A DNA stretch of 64,000 nucleotides from Paenibacillus taichungensis. GTDB taxonomy: Bacteria > Bacillota > Bacilli > Paenibacillales > Paenibacillaceae. The stretch spans positions 186,001 to 250,000 of the forward strand of contig NZ_JABMCC010000111.1 in assembly GCF_013359905.1 (NCBI RefSeq). Reading direction: 5' to 3'. The notes beneath the pieces are model-generated. The model made no database searches. It had not been told where the DNA came from and saw only the letters and a list, made by a program, of their open reading frames with translations. This document shows, in pieces, positions 61,230-64,000 of this stretch (position 1 is its first letter; every line of letters begins with the position of its first letter). Both the position numbers and the translations under genes were made by a program.

Positions 61230-62048
61230 GTGAGCGAAAAATGGAATGTAGAGCTGCATATGTCCCCCGGTGGATGGACAGCAGAAGTAAGTGCGGCTGC
61301 TGATGCAGACAAAGAGGCATTAGCCGCCGCAGGCAAGACCGAATCAGCCGAAGGCTTGTTCACGGTAACAGGCACGCTGCATCAGCTCAGTGAAGCTGAA
61401 CGCGAGGCTGTGCTGGCACAGCTGCGCAAGCGTCCGCTGGCGCTGTACGCGCTGCTGCGCGGCGGCCCTGCCCCGGCGGAGCTCGACGGGCTGCTGCCGC
61501 AGCATGCGCCAAGCGAGGCCGTGCCGGGCACAGCCGTTGGCAGCTCGCTGAGCGCGGGCGGCGCAGCGACGTGCACCTGCGGCCGCCCGGGCTGCGCGCA
61601 TGCCTCGGCCGCTGAGCGCGCCGTTGCTGCGCGCTTCGCGGCCGAGCCGCTGCTGCAGCTGGCGCACGCCGGCCTGCCGCGCGAAGCGCTGCTCGCCGGC
61701 GTGCTGGGATCATGGGCGGAGGAACTCGCCCATGATCCCAGCGGCCCCGGCCGCGCAGCCGAAACGGCCGGCCGCCCGCAGGCGCGGGGCGGCGAAGGCG
61801 GCGCAGCCGTCGGCGAGTGGATCGCCCAGGCAGCCGCGGACGGCGCCATGCATCAGCCGGGGCCTGGTTTTGGCGCCGTGAAGGTGCGGCTGGCGCAGCC
61901 GGGGAAACCCCCGGCAACGCCGGAACTGGCGGCGCTGCTGCCAGGCGTGCCTGCCACCGCAGGGCTGGCATTGATCCGCGAGCGCGTAGCTGCGCGGATG
62001 TGGGAGGCTGTCCAAAAGAAGAAGAAGGACAGCCCGGCGACCAAATGA
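61230..62048 (+). CDS. Ala-rich protein with CxCx4CxH motif, partner of the SNF2 gene
   Basis: A 272-residue protein that I cannot assign. It is very rich in Ala, Gly, Pro and Arg and coded by strongly GC-rich DNA (61380-62030). CTCGRPGCAH (Cys115, Cys117, Cys122, His124) has the CxCx(n)CxH order of a SWIM zinc finger with an unusually short n of 4. SWIM proteins of the YwqB type are common neighbours of bacterial SNF2 genes, so this may be a reduced form. I start at GTG, 6 nt after AGGAAGGGGG; the ATG 11 codons earlier lacks a site. Confidence 0.65.
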   Translation: MSEKWNVELHMSPGGWTAEVSAAADADKEALAAAGKTESAEGLFTVTGTLHQLSEAEREAVLAQLRKRPLALYALLRGGPAPAELDGLLPQHAPSEAVPGTAVGSSLSAGGAATCTCGRPGCAHASAAERAVAARFAAEPLLQLAHAGLPREALLAGVLGSWAEELAHDPSGPGRAAETAGRPQARGGEGGAAVGEWIAQAAADGAMHQPGPGFGAVKVRLAQPGKPPATPELAALLPGVPATAGLALIRERVAARMWEAVQKKKKDSPATK

Positions 62049-62366
62049 TGCACCATTCGGAGCGGGGGAGATCTTAGATCATCCCCCGCTTGTTTGTGAT
62101 GTGCCTCGGCGAATTTCTTTTATCCAATATGGATATACACATTTCCAACTCGCTTCTTTGGTGTTGAACCTTGGGATAGGGCTCTAAAAGTCCAAAAAAC
62201 GACCGTACAAGCTTTACACCCGGCATATCTTTAGGGTGACATCCTCTCAAGGAGGTCTTTACCGGTGGAGCTTCGCTGCAATTTAAGGTATACTGTCGCA
62301 GGGGAAGACAAGCCCACATGCACGAATACTGCAATCATTATTACAATATGCGATAGGAGTTTTTAC
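62049..62366. other. Gap before the VanY-type gene
   Basis: Beyond the hairpin, 62096-62280 shows no gene. TATACT at 62289-62294 is a possible -10 element for the next gene; its -35 is not clear. Confidence 0.4.
62061..62095 (+). terminator. Terminator-like hairpin after the SNF2 operon
   Basis: AGCGGGGG-A-GATC and GATC-AT-CCCCCGCT form a strong stem; the T-run (TGTTTG) is weak. Confidence 0.6.
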
Positions 62367-63338
62367 ATGAAATTACGTACAGGACGACAGCGCCAAGTTG
62401 CGGTTATGCTGTCCTCACTTATGATATGCGGAGCTTTGTTATCCGCTTGCCAGGACGGTTCGGGCTCAGAGGAGAACCAGAATCTGAACGCAGCAGGAAG
62501 CGCACAACAAGAGTCGGACGGTACCACGGTTCATTTGACTGAGGATACTGGCAAGGATGGCAGCAACACAGATGGGGATAACAGCTCATCTTCGGACAAT
62601 AACAATGAAGGTACGGACAGTGGTTCCGGCAATGCTTCAACTGGGGGAGAGGGTTCTTCTGACGCAGGCAATGGAGCCACATCAGAGGATCCCCTGATGG
62701 AGAAACGCAGCATTAGCGCGCTGCAAACGACGATTGATGCACAAGCGGTAGTGACCAATTCAGAAGCGATGACCGTGATCGTTAACAAACAGCGCAGCTT
62801 GCCAGAAGGATACGAGCCGGATGATCTGGTGGAGCCTAACGTACCGTTTTCCTTCGACGGGCCGCATGAAAAGCGCCATATGCGGAAGGAAGCTGCCGAG
62901 GCGTTGGAGAAGCTGTTTGCCGGTGCCAAAGCGGACGACATTGAGCTTCGTGCGGTATCTGGATATCGTTCTTATCAGCGTCAGGTTTCGATCTATAACA
63001 ACAATGTCAAAACCAAAGGTAAAGAATACACGGATCGTGTAAGCTCTGTGCCAGGCCACAGCGAACATCAGACCGGACTAGCGATTGACGTTTCCAGTCC
63101 AAGTGTAGGCAATGCCATAGAAGAGGTATTTGGCACATCGAAAGAAGGCCAGTGGTTGGCTGAGCATGCAGCAGAATATGGGTTCATCATCCGTTATCCA
63201 CAAGGTGAGGAAGCGATAACCGGCTATGTGTACGAGCCATGGCATATTCGTTATGTCGGCACTGATCTGGCTCCTGATGTTGTGAAAAGTGGACTGACAC
63301 TTGAAGAATACTTTGATGAGGCTAATATCAAGCTGTAA
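62367..63338 (+). CDS. D-alanyl-D-alanine carboxypeptidase, VanY/M15B lipoprotein
   Basis: A 323-residue cell-wall enzyme. Lipobox LSAC (Cys near 25), then about 70 residues of Ser/Gly/Asn/Asp-rich linker that lets the domain reach the wall, then the M15B domain: AVSGYRSYQRQ, the zinc-binding SEHQTGLAIDVSS (His and Asp), the late Glu and WHIRYVG with the third ligand His. It trims the terminal D-Ala from peptidoglycan stem peptides. TAGGAG lies 8 nt before the ATG; the frame is open further up without a site. A strong terminator follows. Confidence 0.93.
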   Translation: MKLRTGRQRQVAVMLSSLMICGALLSACQDGSGSEENQNLNAAGSAQQESDGTTVHLTEDTGKDGSNTDGDNSSSSDNNNEGTDSGSGNASTGGEGSSDAGNGATSEDPLMEKRSISALQTTIDAQAVVTNSEAMTVIVNKQRSLPEGYEPDDLVEPNVPFSFDGPHEKRHMRKEAAEALEKLFAGAKADDIELRAVSGYRSYQRQVSIYNNNVKTKGKEYTDRVSSVPGHSEHQTGLAIDVSSPSVGNAIEEVFGTSKEGQWLAEHAAEYGFIIRYPQGEEAITGYVYEPWHIRYVGTDLAPDVVKSGLTLEEYFDEANIKL

Positions 63339-63386
63339 GCCTGGTTCTTCATCTTTTGATTGAGGACTAGGATCTCAATTTCATAG

Positions 63387-63443
63387 AGCCCCTGAATGAT
63401 TCACCCGTGTCCAAGGCACGGGAGATCACTTCAGGGGCTTTTT
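63387..63443 (+). terminator. Terminator after the VanY-type gene
   Basis: AGCCCCTGAA and TTCAGGGGCT pair perfectly, enclosing ACCCGTG/CACGGG, and are followed by T5. Confidence 0.9.
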
Positions 63444-63560
63444 GGTTTGAGCTAAATTCAGTTATATCCTATTTTGTTTGCTTGTTCAGCAGGTCGGCAG
63501 GCTGATATAATTCATGTTTAATCAGGAGTTCAAATCACATTTAAAGCGAGGGAAAGCAGA

Positions 63561-63977
63561 ATGAACAGACAGCAGGTGTTTACCGGTTCTCCATGGGAGC
63601 CGCTTGTAGGATATTGCCGTGCCATTCGTGTTGGCAACCGAATTGAGGTTGCGGGTACTACGGCCATGCAGGACGGTGTTGTGGTTGGAGCAGGTGATCC
63701 ATATGCACAGACGAGATTTATTTTGCAGACCATCGAAAATGCACTGAAAGAATTAGGAGCAGACATGTCTCATATCGTGAGAACCCGCATGTTTGTTACC
63801 GACATTTCCCGGTGGGAAGAAGTGGGAAAGGCTCATGGTGAATTTTTTGGTCAGATCCAGCCTGTCGCCACGATGGTAGAGGTTAGTGCACTCATTGATC
63901 CTTTGCTGATGGTGGAGATTGAGGCAGAAGCAATTGTTGAAGCACAAGCTGAGGTTGATGCCGAAATAACGGAATAG
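63561..63977 (+). CDS. RidA/YjgF family protein 2
   Basis: A 138-residue RidA-like protein. It has GNRIEVAGTTA in place of the usual FIYTSGQL block, YAQTRFILQTIENALKELGA, and PVATMVEVSALIDPLLMVEIE, where the Arg of the canonical ARS(A/T)VEV motif is missing (PVATMVEV). It is therefore of the YjgF-like subgroups without the deaminase Arg, and its activity is uncertain. A C-terminal acidic tail extends it. The ATG lies 9 nt after AAAGCGAGGGAAAG. Monocistronic by its neighbours. Confidence 0.85.
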   Translation: MNRQQVFTGSPWEPLVGYCRAIRVGNRIEVAGTTAMQDGVVVGAGDPYAQTRFILQTIENALKELGADMSHIVRTRMFVTDISRWEEVGKAHGEFFGQIQPVATMVEVSALIDPLLMVEIEAEAIVEAQAEVDAEITE

Positions 63978-64000
63978 AGCTGTTATATATACATATATAC

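Noticed and set aside
61387-61971. Several long minus-strand frames within 61.3-62.0 kb
   Set aside because: They arise in GC-rich, Ala/Arg-coding DNA; only the plus frame has a good ribosome binding site and sits in the SNF2 operon.

Overview
The window reads as a chromosomal segment of a spore-forming, motile, low-to-mid GC Gram-positive bacterium, most likely Paenibacillus. Supporting signs are strong AGGAGG ribosome binding sites, TTG/GTG starts, three YjcZ-type sporulation miniproteins, a fosB-type thiol transferase, a YesM/YesN-type sensor pair beside a sugar ABC importer, and a SNF2-helicase locus like ywqA of Bacillus. I see no rRNA, tRNA, insertion sequence, prophage or CRISPR array.

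1-14.7 kb holds stand-alone metabolic and stress genes: a GNAT acetyltransferase, oxidoreductases, the bifunctional NAD(P)H-hydrate repair enzyme, a BMP-type lipoprotein paired with a chemoreceptor, a gamma-glutamyltransferase-like enzyme, FosB, an S9 peptidase, a kinase of the aminoglycoside phosphotransferase fold and a TPR-SMI1 protein. 14.8-19.2 kb carries the aerobic ribonucleotide reductase genes nrdA and nrdB, read leftwards. nrdA appears to have a leader of about 500 nt with an NrdR-like box at its promoter and a terminator/antiterminator arrangement inside.

19.2-22.8 kb is a sporulation/surface module: a thiamine-binding-like protein, an unknown protein, a six-bladed Asp-box propeller protein, three YjcZ-like genes, and on the other strand a probable structured small RNA with its own promoter and terminator. 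22.9-32.1 kb has an ECF sigma/anti-sigma pair, an HD-GYP c-di-GMP phosphodiesterase, a PAP2 protein, a histidine kinase, an MFS transporter that probably starts at ATA, RidA and a TspO-like protein. At 32.3-32.5 kb there is a 41-residue toxin-like peptide whose ribosome binding site lies in a hairpin.

33.9-40.6 kb is a divergent carbohydrate unit: a two-component system against two permeases and a binding protein, with no ATPase. 41.0-43.7 kb is a TetR switch: a probably leaderless repressor gene, two matching palindromic operators, and a reductase-hydrolase fusion. 44.0-57.0 kb is the most coherent system: DUF1177, AroM family, M29 aminopeptidase, Asp/Glu/hydantoin racemase, PucR regulator, complete Dpp/Opp-type ABC importer and M20 amidohydrolase. 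It looks like an uptake and hydrolysis pathway for a peptide or cyclic-amide compound of unknown identity. 57.2-64 kb ends with an orphan cheW behind a sigma-D-type promoter, the SNF2 helicase with a small Cys/His-motif partner, a VanY-type carboxypeptidase and a second RidA.

Start codons were set from ribosome binding site spacing. Functions come from motif recognition by eye; no database search was possible.
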